Shown here: piece after piece, positions 35,673 to 44,117 of the stretch
How the letters are laid out: the number at the start of each line of letters is the position of its first letter
How positions within the stretch are numbered: position 1 is the first letter of the stretch
From: Terribacillus saccharophilus
GTDB taxonomy: Bacteria; Bacillota; Bacilli; Bacillales; Amphibacillaceae
Length of the DNA: 64,000 nucleotides
Assembly: GCF_002272745.1 (NCBI RefSeq)
Contig: NZ_NPBD01000007.1
Location: 434,001-498,000, forward strand
Direction: 5' to 3'
Made by a program: the position numbers and the translations under genes
Notes under the pieces: model-generated
What the model saw: only the letters and a program-made list of their open reading frames with translations
What the model was told of the DNA's origin: nothing
The model's database searches: none

Positions 35673-36578
35673 CTATTCTTCGTCTTCCTGTATAACGGGT
35701 TTAATGCTTTCCAGTACCCGTTCTGCAACTTTTCCATAACCTATTTCATTTGGGTGGAAGAAGTCTTCTGATAATAAGTTTGCTGTTTCATTTTGGAATA
35801 AATCAGCTGTTTCGATATAATGCTGGTCGTTTTCTTCTGCGACTTGCTTGCCGATATCATTATAATCACTAATGATTGTACCGAGCTGATCCTCGATTTG
35901 AGGGAAATACTCCTCAAAAGGATTATAGAAGCCAATCAAATATACTTCAGCATCAGGATTCAGCGTATTGATTTTGTCGAATATTTCTTTCATTCGTTCC
36001 TCATAAGATGGCATAGCCGCGCTATAGTCATCATAATCCAATTCGGTGAAGTGATCCTTCGTCACTTTCATGATATCATTGGCACCGATTGTAATCAGGA
36101 CAACATCAGCATTCTCAATGGAGGCTGATATGACAGGATCGTCCAGTCTTTTCAGCAGCTGATCTGTTCGATTACCGCGCTTACCAAAATTATCAATTTT
36201 CACGCGATCATCCGTCTGCTCAAAGGTCTGCTGAAGAATTCCGACATAGCCGCCATTCTCCGTCTCATCGCCGACTCCTTGGGTCAAACTATCACCAACA
36301 GCAGTAATATGCAGATCTTCCTTGATGAAGAGGCCGAGCGTATCCTTCAGCAATCGCTGGAAAGCATCTTTTATGTCTGAAGAATTCTCCGCTTCTTCTT
36401 CAGATGCAGCAGGGTCTTCATCAGGATTTCCGGGGGAATCAGTTTCACTTGGAACGACCTCTGTAGGAGCATTGGTGACTGTTGCTTTTTGATTAGATGC
36501 AGCTAAGACAATCACTGCGCCGATGACGATAGCGAGCAGAAACGATGCGATAATCAGGTAGATCTTTCTTCTTTGCAA
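35673..36578 (-). CDS. ypmR: SGNH/GDSL-family lipase/esterase (YpmR)
   Basis: Membrane-anchored hydrolase of 301 residues: N-terminal helix 6-26, an acidic Ser/Glu/Pro linker to about 70, then the SGNH domain with all four blocks: GDSLTQGVG (nucleophile Ser), NFGKRGNR, ITIGANDIM and DFFHPNEIGY (Asp-His). The extracytoplasmic substrate is unknown. It starts with TTG at 36578, 9 bases after GAGGGTG; the nearby ATG ATG are in another frame. Operon with ypmS. Confidence 0.88.
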   Translation of the reverse strand: MQRRKIYLIIASFLLAIVIGAVIVLAASNQKATVTNAPTEVVPSETDSPGNPDEDPAASEEEAENSSDIKDAFQRLLKDTLGLFIKEDLHITAVGDSLTQGVGDETENGGYVGILQQTFEQTDDRVKIDNFGKRGNRTDQLLKRLDDPVISASIENADVVLITIGANDIMKVTKDHFTELDYDDYSAAMPSYEERMKEIFDKINTLNPDAEVYLIGFYNPFEEYFPQIEDQLGTIISDYNDIGKQVAEENDQHYIETADLFQNETANLLSEDFFHPNEIGYGKVAERVLESIKPVIQEDEE

Positions 36579-36790
36579 GCATCATCACCCTCGTTTGGTA
36601 GAAATATAGTTACGTATTCCCGCTGTTAAATTCCTTAGACAGGGGTATACGGTAAAATACAATTGTAAATTGGATGTAAAATTATATCTTACTAGATTTA
36701 AAGGAAGTTGAATAGTGGGAACAGCTGGCACGTGATGTTTCACGAGATGGGTAGCTGGGAACAAAATCTATAAAAGCATGAAGGAGGAAC
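36579..36790. other. Gene-free stretch upstream of ypmR
   Basis: About 210 bp, AT-rich near ypmR. It contains a GTGGGAACAGCTGG / GGTAGCTGGGAAC near-repeat (36716-36730 and 36750-36763) that may belong to the decayed gene on its right. No intact open frame with a ribosome binding site seen. Confidence 0.5.
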
Positions 36791-36984
36791 ATACTAAGAA
36801 TACAGTGTTATCCCGAATAACGATGTGTCTGGCTGGTACGTGAAGATGGAAAATGTAGCACCGATGGAATACCATCGCAGATGATGCCGTTCTGGAAGCG
36901 GAAGGACTTGCTAAGGAAAGTGCGTCTAGCAAACTTGTCATCTATGATGCAAAACAGGAAGTTGAGGAAGAACGGCAGTTTTAA
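36782..36984 (+). pseudogene. Broken DUF2188-like gene
   Basis: An AAGGAGGAAC ribosome binding site is followed not by ATG but by ACTAAG. In that frame GAA TAC at 36798 begins EYSVIPNNDVSGWYVKMENV and continues to about 36870; after a frameshift near 36871 the next frame reads ADDAVLEAEGLAKESASSK then LVIYDAKQEVEEERQF and stops at 36984. Together these match the DUF2188 pattern (V-P-N-GW-VK, a run of EA-LAK, LVI-D, E-R-Y/F). The start codon is lost and the frame broken, so it is not expressed as a protein. Confidence 0.72.
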
Positions 36985-36986
36985 AA

Positions 36987-37016
36987 AAATACCGGCAGGA
37001 AATGCCGGTATTTTAT
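36987..37016 (+). terminator. Terminator of the former DUF2188 gene
   Basis: AAAATACCGGCA and TGCCGGTATTTT form a perfect stem with a GGAA loop immediately after the pseudogene stop, so the transcription unit's end is intact although the gene is not. Confidence 0.88.
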
Positions 37017-37064
37017 AACCGTTTGGGCAGTTCGTGAATAAGCTGAACAGCAGGAGGTGCAGGT

Positions 37065-37316
37065 ATGGATTTTTCCTTGCTGTTGTTAGCTTTTTCTGGA
37101 ATTGCGCTGCTTAGTATCGGAGTACTGCGTCATTTCACGAAGAACCCGTTCGTTTTATTCATCCCAGCCGCTGTAACGGCTTTGCTGCTGCTTGTTACCA
37201 GTTTATTCTCCTTCTTGTTTCAAGAGGAGATCATCAAAGGGACATTATATATCTTTGCTACTATCTTATGTGGATTATTTGTGTTATTGCTTTTCTTGCC
37301 ACCTTTTCGTAAATAA
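37065..37316 (+). CDS. Small membrane protein, 83 residues
   Basis: Three hydrophobic helices (about 4-21, 28-50, 57-78) with a short basic end (PPFRK). A perfect GGAGGTG lies 6 bases upstream of the ATG. I do not recognise a family. It is convergent with rarD, and the shared terminator overlaps its 3' end. Confidence 0.72.
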   Translation: MDFSLLLLAFSGIALLSIGVLRHFTKNPFVLFIPAAVTALLLLVTSLFSFLFQEEIIKGTLYIFATILCGLFVLLLFLPPFRK

Positions 37317-37330
37317 AGGTGGCTTATTTT
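37298..37330. terminator. Terminator overlapping the gene end, shared with rarD
   Basis: GCCACCTTT pairs with AAAGGTGGC across the stop codon, followed by TTATTTTA. Confidence 0.75.
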
Positions 37331-38244
37331 ACAGTTTGGGCTTGTTTGAGCTGCTTTGTGGTCAGACGCTTCAGCCGGATGCCCGAAATGGTATATAGGA
37401 CTAGAGCGCCCCAAATACATGAAAAAGCAATCAGATGTGCATGCGTGAATGCTTCACCGAATAAAGTGACACCTAAGAGAAGCATGAGTGTCGGTCCGAT
37501 ATATTGAAGCAAACCTATTTGTGTTAAAGAAAGTCTGCGGGCTCCATGGGCGAACAGCAGAAGCGGTGCGGCTGTGGCAGCCCCAGATAAGAATAGTATA
37601 ATCGCTGTACCTGTAGGAATAGGATCACTATGTGCTGCAGGCACAAAGAGCAGATACAAAATGGCCAGCGGGGTGACGAACATCGTCTCGATTGTCAGAC
37701 CAAACATCGGCGGAATTGTCACGACTTTTTTCAGTAAGCCATAAACAGCGAAACTGATTGCCAGCAGGAATGATACCCAAGGAAATACACCATAACTGAA
37801 GGTCAGATAAATAACTCCAAGAGCGGCAAGGATAAAGCTTACAATTTGCAAGCGGGTGCTTTTTTCCTTCAGGACAATCATGGCAAGCAATATGCTGATG
37901 AGTGGATTTATATAATAACCTAAGCTGGACTGCAGAACATGTCCGGAATTTACCGCCCAGATAAAGACGAGCCAATTTAGGCTTACGGTCAAGGAAGCTG
38001 CGAACAGACCCCAGAATGCGCGTTTATCTGAAAATAAATCCTTTATTTGTTTGAAAAATGGCCGGATTTTACCTAGCAAAAGGACCACAAGTATCATCGT
38101 GACAAAGGACCAGACGATTCTGTGAGCCAACAGATGACCTGCATCTATTTCCCCTAGTAAATTCCAAAATAGCGGCAGTATGCCCCACATCACGTATGCG
38201 ATTGCTGCATACACGACACCGGACTTGGATGATTGCGATTGCAT
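37324..38244 (-). CDS. rarD: EamA-family transporter RarD
   Basis: A 306-residue ten-helix drug/metabolite transporter. The family N-terminus is clear (GVVYAAIAYVMWGILPLFWNLL), with LNWLVFIWAVNSGHVLQSSLGYYINPL near residues 85-111 and the C-terminal repeat LTQIGLLQYIGPTLMLLLG. RarD proteins are named for chloramphenicol sensitivity in E. coli, but transport is unproven. Start ATG after AAAGAGGGG. Confidence 0.9.
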   Translation of the reverse strand: MQSQSSKSGVVYAAIAYVMWGILPLFWNLLGEIDAGHLLAHRIVWSFVTMILVVLLLGKIRPFFKQIKDLFSDKRAFWGLFAASLTVSLNWLVFIWAVNSGHVLQSSLGYYINPLISILLAMIVLKEKSTRLQIVSFILAALGVIYLTFSYGVFPWVSFLLAISFAVYGLLKKVVTIPPMFGLTIETMFVTPLAILYLLFVPAAHSDPIPTGTAIILFLSGAATAAPLLLFAHGARRLSLTQIGLLQYIGPTLMLLLGVTLFGEAFTHAHLIAFSCIWGALVLYTISGIRLKRLTTKQLKQAQTVK

Positions 38245-38417
38245 GTTATTTTACGCCCCTCTTTCTATCTCTATATGATTTAAGTGTAAGGTTGGGTTTG
38301 ACGCTTTTCAATACTTTTGTTCCTTTTGGAGTTACAAGAAGTTGTCAACGCTTTATGTGATACTATATATTAGTATGGGTAATTGGAAATATGCTACATA
38401 TGAAGGGAGACGCTCAT

Positions 38418-39857
38418 GTGCATATATTTGCGTATTTATTAGGATTATTAACTATCATAAATATTCTCCTGGCACTAGCGATTGTTTTCCTGGAAAGGCG
38501 CGATGCCAGTGTTACATGGGCATGGCTGCTCGTACTCGTTTTTATTCCGGTTGCGGGCTTCGTAATTTATTTGCTCTTCGGCCGCAAGCTCTCGGGCAAG
38601 ATATTCACCTGGGATACAAAATCCAGACTTGGGGTGAAGAAACAAGTACAGGCCCAATTACGCGCCATTGAGGAAGATACATTTGTCTATAAACAGGAGG
38701 CCGTCAAGGAATACAAGGATCTTGCCTACATGCATCTGCGTAATGATGATGCGATTTTGACTCAAGGGAATGATGTGGAGCTGTTCACGGATGGCCAGAA
38801 GAAGTTCCATGCGCTGCTGCATGATCTTTCGCAGGCAAAGGACCATATCCACCTTTTGTATTATATTGTGCGAAGCGACAAGCTTGGCGAACGGTTGGCA
38901 GATGTACTGATTAAAAAGGCGCAAGAAGGCGTAAAAGTACGCTTCTTGTATGACGACATGGGGTCGCGAAGTATCAAGAAGAATTATGTTCGCAGGCTCG
39001 TGAAAGCCGGTGTTGAAATCGAAGCTTTCTTCCCGTCCTTCATTCCGAAGATCAATCTGAAGCTCAATCACCGAAATCACCGGAAATTGGCAATCATCGA
39101 TGGAAAGGTTGGCTATATTGGCGGCTTTAACATCGGGGATGAGTATTTAGGTTATGATCGTAAATTCGGCTATTGGCGTGATACGCATCTGCGGATCACC
39201 GGAGAAGCCGTAAGAGCAATGCAGACACGCTTTATTCTAGACTGGAACCAAGCCTCCCGGCATGATATTGAGTATGAAGATCGCTATTATTTGTCTGAAC
39301 CAGCCGGTAATGTGGGAGTGCAGATTGTCTCAAGCGGACCTGATTCGGAATGGGAGCAAATCAAGCATGGCTATATCAAGATGATTCTCTCTGCAAAGAA
39401 GTATGTGTATATCCAGACGCCATACTTCATACCCGATGAGAGTCTGGCAGATGCGCTGAAGGTTGCTGTGCTGTCAGGGGTAGACGTCCGGATTATGATT
39501 CCGAACAAGCCGGATCACCCATTCGTTTATTGGGCAACTTACTCGAATGCAGGCGACTTAATCAAGGCAGGTGCCCAAGTTTATATTTATCAAAATGGCT
39601 TCCTGCATGCGAAGACGATTGTTGTAGATGACAAGATATCTTCTGTCGGGACAGCTAATATTGATGTCCGAAGCTTCCGCCTGAATTTTGAAGTGAATGC
39701 ATTTTTATATGATCAAAATACGGCAGGGGTATTGAAAGAAAAATTTGAAGAGGATATCCTATTATCAACACAGCTTTCACATAAACTATATAAACAGAGA
39801 TCAAATTGGATCCGATTCAAAGAATCCCTTTCGCGTTTGATCTCCCCGATCTTGTAG
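38418..39857 (+). CDS. cls: Cardiolipin synthase
   Basis: Membrane phospholipase-D-type enzyme condensing two phosphatidylglycerols to cardiolipin. Two N-terminal helices (about 5-24 and 33-55), then two HKD motifs, HRNHRKLAIIDGKVGYIGG near residue 216 and HAKTIVVDDKISSVG near 395. GTG at 38418 is preferred, 8 bases after AAGGGAG, giving 479 residues close to ClsA of B. subtilis (482); the upstream ATG at 38391 has no ribosome binding site. A TTGTCA/TATATT promoter is possible at 38342-38371. Confidence 0.92.
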   Translation: MHIFAYLLGLLTIINILLALAIVFLERRDASVTWAWLLVLVFIPVAGFVIYLLFGRKLSGKIFTWDTKSRLGVKKQVQAQLRAIEEDTFVYKQEAVKEYKDLAYMHLRNDDAILTQGNDVELFTDGQKKFHALLHDLSQAKDHIHLLYYIVRSDKLGERLADVLIKKAQEGVKVRFLYDDMGSRSIKKNYVRRLVKAGVEIEAFFPSFIPKINLKLNHRNHRKLAIIDGKVGYIGGFNIGDEYLGYDRKFGYWRDTHLRITGEAVRAMQTRFILDWNQASRHDIEYEDRYYLSEPAGNVGVQIVSSGPDSEWEQIKHGYIKMILSAKKYVYIQTPYFIPDESLADALKVAVLSGVDVRIMIPNKPDHPFVYWATYSNAGDLIKAGAQVYIYQNGFLHAKTIVVDDKISSVGTANIDVRSFRLNFEVNAFLYDQNTAGVLKEKFEEDILLSTQLSHKLYKQRSNWIRFKESLSRLISPIL

Positions 39858-39888
39858 CCTAAAGTATGGCGGAAAGAAGGAACCCATA

Positions 39889-40428
39889 GTGAAATCGAAA
39901 CCATGTATCGCATCTTTGACAGTTAAAACGTCCCATGTACTTCCTCCTGATACGAACAGCCACGGTACGCTGTTCGGAGGAACGCTTATGGCTCATATCG
40001 ATGACGTAGCGGCAATTGCTGCATACCGCCATGCTAGACAGCTTGTTGTAACAGCTTCAACCGACAGTGTAGATTTCCTTGCACCGGTAAAAGTAGGAGA
40101 TACAATCTGTGTAGAAGCATTTGTTACATGGACGAATAATACCTCCATGGAAGTTTTTGTAAAAGCAGTAACAGAGGATTTGCGCACAGGAGATAGAAAG
40201 GTATCAGCAACTGCATTCGTGACAATGGTTGCGCTGGATGACAATAAACAGCCGATTGTAGTACCAGAAGTATTTCCGGAGAGCCCGGAAGAGAAGTGGC
40301 TGCATGATGGTGCGCCGCAGCGTGCTGCCTACCGTAAGGAACGGTTGAAACGCTCCAAGGAGATGGCAGTGGCATTCGGAACTGACTATCCATGGTATCG
40401 TAACGACGGTCGTAATTTCGAAGAATAA
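39889..40428 (+). CDS. ykhA: Acyl-CoA thioesterase (YkhA-like hotdog protein)
   Basis: Hotdog-fold hydrolase of 179 residues. The helix motif DTNSHGTLFGGTLMAHIDDVAAIAA (residues about 23-47) and the second strand pattern VGDTICVEAFVTWTNNTSMEVFV are those of the YkhA/BACH group that hydrolyses medium and long acyl-CoAs. GTG start at 39889 after AAGGAAC. Confidence 0.88.
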   Translation: MKSKPCIASLTVKTSHVLPPDTNSHGTLFGGTLMAHIDDVAAIAAYRHARQLVVTASTDSVDFLAPVKVGDTICVEAFVTWTNNTSMEVFVKAVTEDLRTGDRKVSATAFVTMVALDDNKQPIVVPEVFPESPEEKWLHDGAPQRAAYRKERLKRSKEMAVAFGTDYPWYRNDGRNFEE

Positions 40429-40433
40429 TAAGT

Positions 40434-40471
40434 AAGACGAGCCTGCTTTCATGCTAGGCTCGTCTTTTTTA
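40434..40471. terminator. Terminator between thioesterase and receptor genes
   Basis: AAGACGAGCCT and AGGCTCGTCTT stem, TTTTTT tail on the plus strand. Confidence 0.88.
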
Positions 40472-41296
40472 TGTCAGGATATTCTTCTCTGCATATTCAC
40501 GCAAGTCAGCGGCTGTTTTTGTCAGTGTTTCAATTTCGGTCATAAACTCAGTTACTAGTTTGGCTTCCTCTTGGGAAGAGCTTGCAATCTCCTGGAAGTC
40601 ATTCTGCATCCGGTTGATGGAATCCTTTATTGCACGTAGTGTTTCTTCGATACTGACAGTTGCGTTCTTTGATTCAATACTGAGCTTGCGGACTTCTGTA
40701 GCCACAACCCCAAAACCGGCACCAGCACTGCCGACGCGCGCTGCTTCAATGGCTGCATTGAGGCCGAGAAGGTTCGTCTGCTCGCTGATACCTTTGATTG
40801 TTCCTGCGATATCTGTTATCTTGGCAGAGTGAGCCACCGTATTGCGTGTATTCTCTGAGATTTGCTCAGTCGTTGCGGACAGCTCCTCGGAATGGGCTGC
40901 GATATGCTGTATCTTTCCGAGTAAAGCATCGGTGGCGCTTTCCATACTGCTGATAATGTCTTTGAACAAATCTTGCTTAGCCGTAGTCACTGCACAATTT
41001 ATCCCGCCGATCACATTTCCGGCGTCATCTTTTATCGGGATAGAAATACTATCAAATGGTACACCGAATTGCTCTTTCGGTACCTTTACAACAGTGACGC
41101 CTTCCGGATTGACTTGCTTGAACTGCTTGTAGTCTTCGGGTAGTGGTTCTCCAGTCTGATGGCGGAAGTTAAGATCTGCACTTGGAGAATAATACAAATA
41201 TTGCTCAGCATCAAAAATAGTGATCATAGCATCCTCTCTAAGGATTGCTTTTATATATGGTACTGCTGTGATGATTGCTTCGATTTTCTTTTCCAA
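40469..41296 (-). CDS. Soluble methyl-accepting chemotaxis-type protein (YfmS-like)
   Basis: A 275-residue receptor-like protein without membrane helices. The N-terminal 120 residues form a small sensory domain ([39 protein letters not shown]). The C-terminal part is a short MCP signalling hairpin whose tip is [22 protein letters not shown] followed by VATEVRKL, which binds CheA/CheW. It starts with TTG at 41296, 6 bases after GGGGG. Size and layout resemble B. subtilis YfmS. Ligand unknown. Confidence 0.85.
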   Translation of the reverse strand: MEKKIEAIITAVPYIKAILREDAMITIFDAEQYLYYSPSADLNFRHQTGEPLPEDYKQFKQVNPEGVTVVKVPKEQFGVPFDSISIPIKDDAGNVIGGINCAVTTAKQDLFKDIISSMESATDALLGKIQHIAAHSEELSATTEQISENTRNTVAHSAKITDIAGTIKGISEQTNLLGLNAAIEAARVGSAGAGFGVVATEVRKLSIESKNATVSIEETLRAIKDSINRMQNDFQEIASSSQEEAKLVTEFMTEIETLTKTAADLREYAEKNILT

Positions 41297-41396
41297 TGTT
41301 ATCCCCCTTGTAGCTATACATTTACATTCGTATCTATCGGAGGAATTCAAGTAATAGTTTAGCGTTTTCGTCCATAAAAAAAAGAGGAGCTGTATT

Positions 41397-43001
41397 TTAC
41401 AGCTCCTCTTCCTCAAATGGTTGTATCCAATTATGAAATAATGCATTCAGCAGCTGATAATTATGTTCCAATTCCCGCTGATCTCCGTCATGTATCGTTA
41501 AATATTCAATCCGTTCGTAGAGACTGCGTATTTCCTGTTTTTGTTCTTCCGAAAGTACTTGTACATCCAGTACTAAAGATGTATTCAAATCCTTCGGCTC
41601 CAGTTTCTTCAGATCTTTACCGTATTCCTTATGGGGATTTGCCATCAGCTCCTGCGCTCTCTCACTGAGGAAGTAAGCCATGAAAAGATCTGCATCCTCT
41701 TCATATTCCTCATAAAGATAAATGCCGATCAACTGGTCTAGATGGCGGACATTGGTTTTATTTCGGACAAACTGGATCTGCTTTCGGTTGAACACATTTA
41801 CCAAGATAGGCGCTGCATCCAAAACAGGATACCTGTACCAAGGTTTACGGGAGCGGATGAGATGGCGCTGATCAACTCGATGGGTCTTTCCATCCTCCAG
41901 ATACTGTACCAGCGCATGATCCTCTAATTGTTCATCATCTGCGTACAGCAAAAGCATCTGTTCGTCTTTTTGCACAAGCTGCTTGTAATCAATGTACGTA
42001 AAAAAGGGCTTCTTTAATTGAGCTGATTTAGAAATACAAGGCAGAAAATGCTGCTTACCTATGTTCCACTGGCGCATCTTGCTATTGTTGAAGCAGAAAT
42101 ACTGATTTGATCCAGTTTTTATACCGTGTTTAGCTGCAGCGAAATGGTTAAGCGGCAGCACGTTCTTGAAGCGTTTTTGGTCTTCCTGGTAGAAATGCAA
42201 TCTCCACTTATCAGCGGGAATCAAATCCTGCCGATGATGAATGATACCGAGAGGCTTTTTCCGATCAGATAACATATATGTTGCTGCCTGCTGAAGCTCT
42301 TCATTGGATTGCGTACGGATAAACTCAATCGTATCACTTCTATTTGACTTATCGAATAACAGCAGAGAGCTGGTCGTCGCCGCTCCTTTGAACCAGCCCA
42401 TTTGAATATCGGTGTTAATGATTATTTCCAGGCTGCTATCTTGCAGAAGATACTCTTTGATTTTCGTTCCATACCTGGCATTCAAGAAGTCCGAGGGTAC
42501 AATAAACGCAGCACGTCCATTTTCATCTAATTGATGCAGAGCTTTCAGTATAAATAGACCGTACAAATTAGTATATGTAGAAAGCGAAACGCCCATATTC
42601 TGCCGGAATAAGTTTAAGTAGATCTCCTTTTCATCTTCGTTTCGGAAAGGTATATAAGGAGGGTTGCAAATAATAGCGTCATACGTTTTGTCCCAGCCAT
42701 CCACAAGAAAATCATGTTTATACAACTGAATAGATGAATGGGATGAGAAAAAGTCCCTGTTAGCTTCCAGAATCTTTAAGTCTTCATCGTATGCATCAAT
42801 ATTATATGTAGTTGGTATATCTTTGACTAGCTTCCCCAGACCGACAGCAGGGTCAAGCAGCCGAGTGCCTTGCAGATTATGAAGCACCCACTGTTGCATT
42901 ATGTCTGCAATATTATCGGGAGTGAAATACTGGCCATAATGCCGACGATGGAGCGCGGAACTCTTATTTAAATATGATTCTTCCAATTCATACTCTTCCA
43001 A
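41397..43001 (-). CDS. Orphan adenine-specific DNA methyltransferase
   Basis: A 534-residue class I SAM-dependent N6-adenine methylase of the gamma/TaqI-Eco57I type. [15 protein letters not shown] near residues 20-34 and [12 protein letters not shown] near 46-57 are the SAM-binding motifs X and I; CNPPYIPF near 112-119 is catalytic motif IV. The C-terminal 250 residues (from about [15 protein letters not shown]) look like a TaqI-type target-recognition domain. There is no nuclease motif in it and no restriction gene within about 10 kb either side. TTG start at 43001 follows a perfect AGGAGGTG. Role: epigenetic, protective or relict; not decidable here. Confidence 0.85.
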   Translation of the reverse strand: MEEYELEESYLNKSSALHRRHYGQYFTPDNIADIMQQWVLHNLQGTRLLDPAVGLGKLVKDIPTTYNIDAYDEDLKILEANRDFFSSHSSIQLYKHDFLVDGWDKTYDAIICNPPYIPFRNEDEKEIYLNLFRQNMGVSLSTYTNLYGLFILKALHQLDENGRAAFIVPSDFLNARYGTKIKEYLLQDSSLEIIINTDIQMGWFKGAATTSSLLLFDKSNRSDTIEFIRTQSNEELQQAATYMLSDRKKPLGIIHHRQDLIPADKWRLHFYQEDQKRFKNVLPLNHFAAAKHGIKTGSNQYFCFNNSKMRQWNIGKQHFLPCISKSAQLKKPFFTYIDYKQLVQKDEQMLLLYADDEQLEDHALVQYLEDGKTHRVDQRHLIRSRKPWYRYPVLDAAPILVNVFNRKQIQFVRNKTNVRHLDQLIGIYLYEEYEEDADLFMAYFLSERAQELMANPHKEYGKDLKKLEPKDLNTSLVLDVQVLSEEQKQEIRSLYERIEYLTIHDGDQRELEHNYQLLNALFHNWIQPFEEEEL

Positions 43002-43162
43002 CAGGGAACACCTCCTAAAAAAATAGGTAAAAACAACTAGATTCATTGTATTACAAATCCAACATAGTTTTCCAGTAAAAGGAGGGATATTGACGAAAAA
43101 CCTTATATAAAGCAGAATTCAACCAAAGTTAACTCTTCTATTTTTACAGGTATGCAGGCTGG

Positions 43163-43192
43163 TTGATAGAGATGGAGGAAAAGGAGTATAAT
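43163..43192 (+). promoter_or_regulatory. SigA promoter of pdxK
   Basis: TTGATA (43163-43168), 18-bp spacer, TATAAT (43187-43192), 50 bp upstream of the pdxK start. Confidence 0.7.
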
Positions 43193-43241
43193 ACAACCAG
43201 TGATAAAAAATGACAGCATGTGTGCAAAAGGGGTAACGGAC

Positions 43242-44051
43242 ATGAAAAAAGCATTAACAATTGCAGGCTCAGATTCCTCTGGCGGAGCTGGTATCCAGGC
43301 GGATCTGAAGACGATGCAGGAATTTGGCGTATACGGAATGTCTGCTGTGACGACTATCGTTGCAATGGATCCTTATAATAACTGGCACCATAAAGTATTC
43401 CCAGTTGATGTGAATACAGTGAAAGAACAGCTGAACACGATTGTAGTAGGAGCTGGTGTTGATGCGGTGAAAACAGGAATGCTAGGTTCTCCAGAAATCA
43501 TCGAATTGGCTGCAAACATGATCAAAGAAAACAACATCCCAAATGTAGTCATTGACCCGGTTATGGTATGTAAAGGTGCGGATGAAGAGTTGCAGCCGGA
43601 AAACACAGTTAGTCTTCGAGAGAAACTGGTCCCGCTTGCGACAGTCATCACACCGAACTTGTTCGAAGCTGCTAAATTGGCACAAATGCCATTGATTCAT
43701 TCTGTGGAAGAAATGAAAGAAGCTGCGCAGAAAATTCATGCGCTTGGTGCAAAATATGTCCTTGTAAAAGGCGGCAGCAAGCTTGAGGCAGATAAAGCGA
43801 TTGACGTGCTTTATGACGGAGAAAGCTTCGAAATTCTTGAAAGCGAGAATGTCGATACGACTTATACGCACGGTGCTGGCTGTACAAGTTCTGCAGCTAT
43901 TTGTGCACTGTTGGCAAACGGCAGCAGTGTGAAAGAAGCAATTTATGAAGCGAAGACATTCATTACAGAAGCGATTCGCGGAGGCTTCCAGCTTAATCAA
44001 TACGTAGGCCCTGTCAATCATGGTGCCAGAAAGTCCATGCCACAGCAATAA
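43242..44051 (+). CDS. pdxK: Pyridoxal/pyridoxine kinase (ThiD-fold)
   Basis: Phosphorylates B6 vitamers (and perhaps hydroxymethylpyrimidine) in salvage. 269 residues; ribokinase-like signature [19 protein letters not shown] at 6-24, [14 protein letters not shown] near 105-118, VKGG, and the anion-hole [14 protein letters not shown] near 209-222. Closest in length and motifs to B. subtilis PdxK (271 residues), which is a ThiD-like kinase. ATG at 43242 follows AAAGGGG; the earlier in-frame start lacks a site. Confidence 0.88.
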   Translation: MKKALTIAGSDSSGGAGIQADLKTMQEFGVYGMSAVTTIVAMDPYNNWHHKVFPVDVNTVKEQLNTIVVGAGVDAVKTGMLGSPEIIELAANMIKENNIPNVVIDPVMVCKGADEELQPENTVSLREKLVPLATVITPNLFEAAKLAQMPLIHSVEEMKEAAQKIHALGAKYVLVKGGSKLEADKAIDVLYDGESFEILESENVDTTYTHGAGCTSSAAICALLANGSSVKEAIYEAKTFITEAIRGGFQLNQYVGPVNHGARKSMPQQ

Positions 44052-44066
44052 GCAGGGATGGATGAG

Positions 44067-44098
44067 GAAAAGCCGCCTGTACGGGCGGCTTTTTCCTT
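44067..44098 (+). terminator. Rho-independent terminator
   Basis: AAAAGCCGCC and GGGCGGCTTTTT stem with a short GTAC loop, just before the yfmR ribosome binding site. Confidence 0.88.
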
Positions 44099-44117
44099 GT
44101 CCGGGAAGGAGGAGCAC

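Noticed and set aside
38391-38417. ATG at 38391 as the cardiolipin synthase start
   Set aside because: No ribosome binding site there; AAGGGAG lies 8 bases before the GTG at 38418 and that length fits ClsA.
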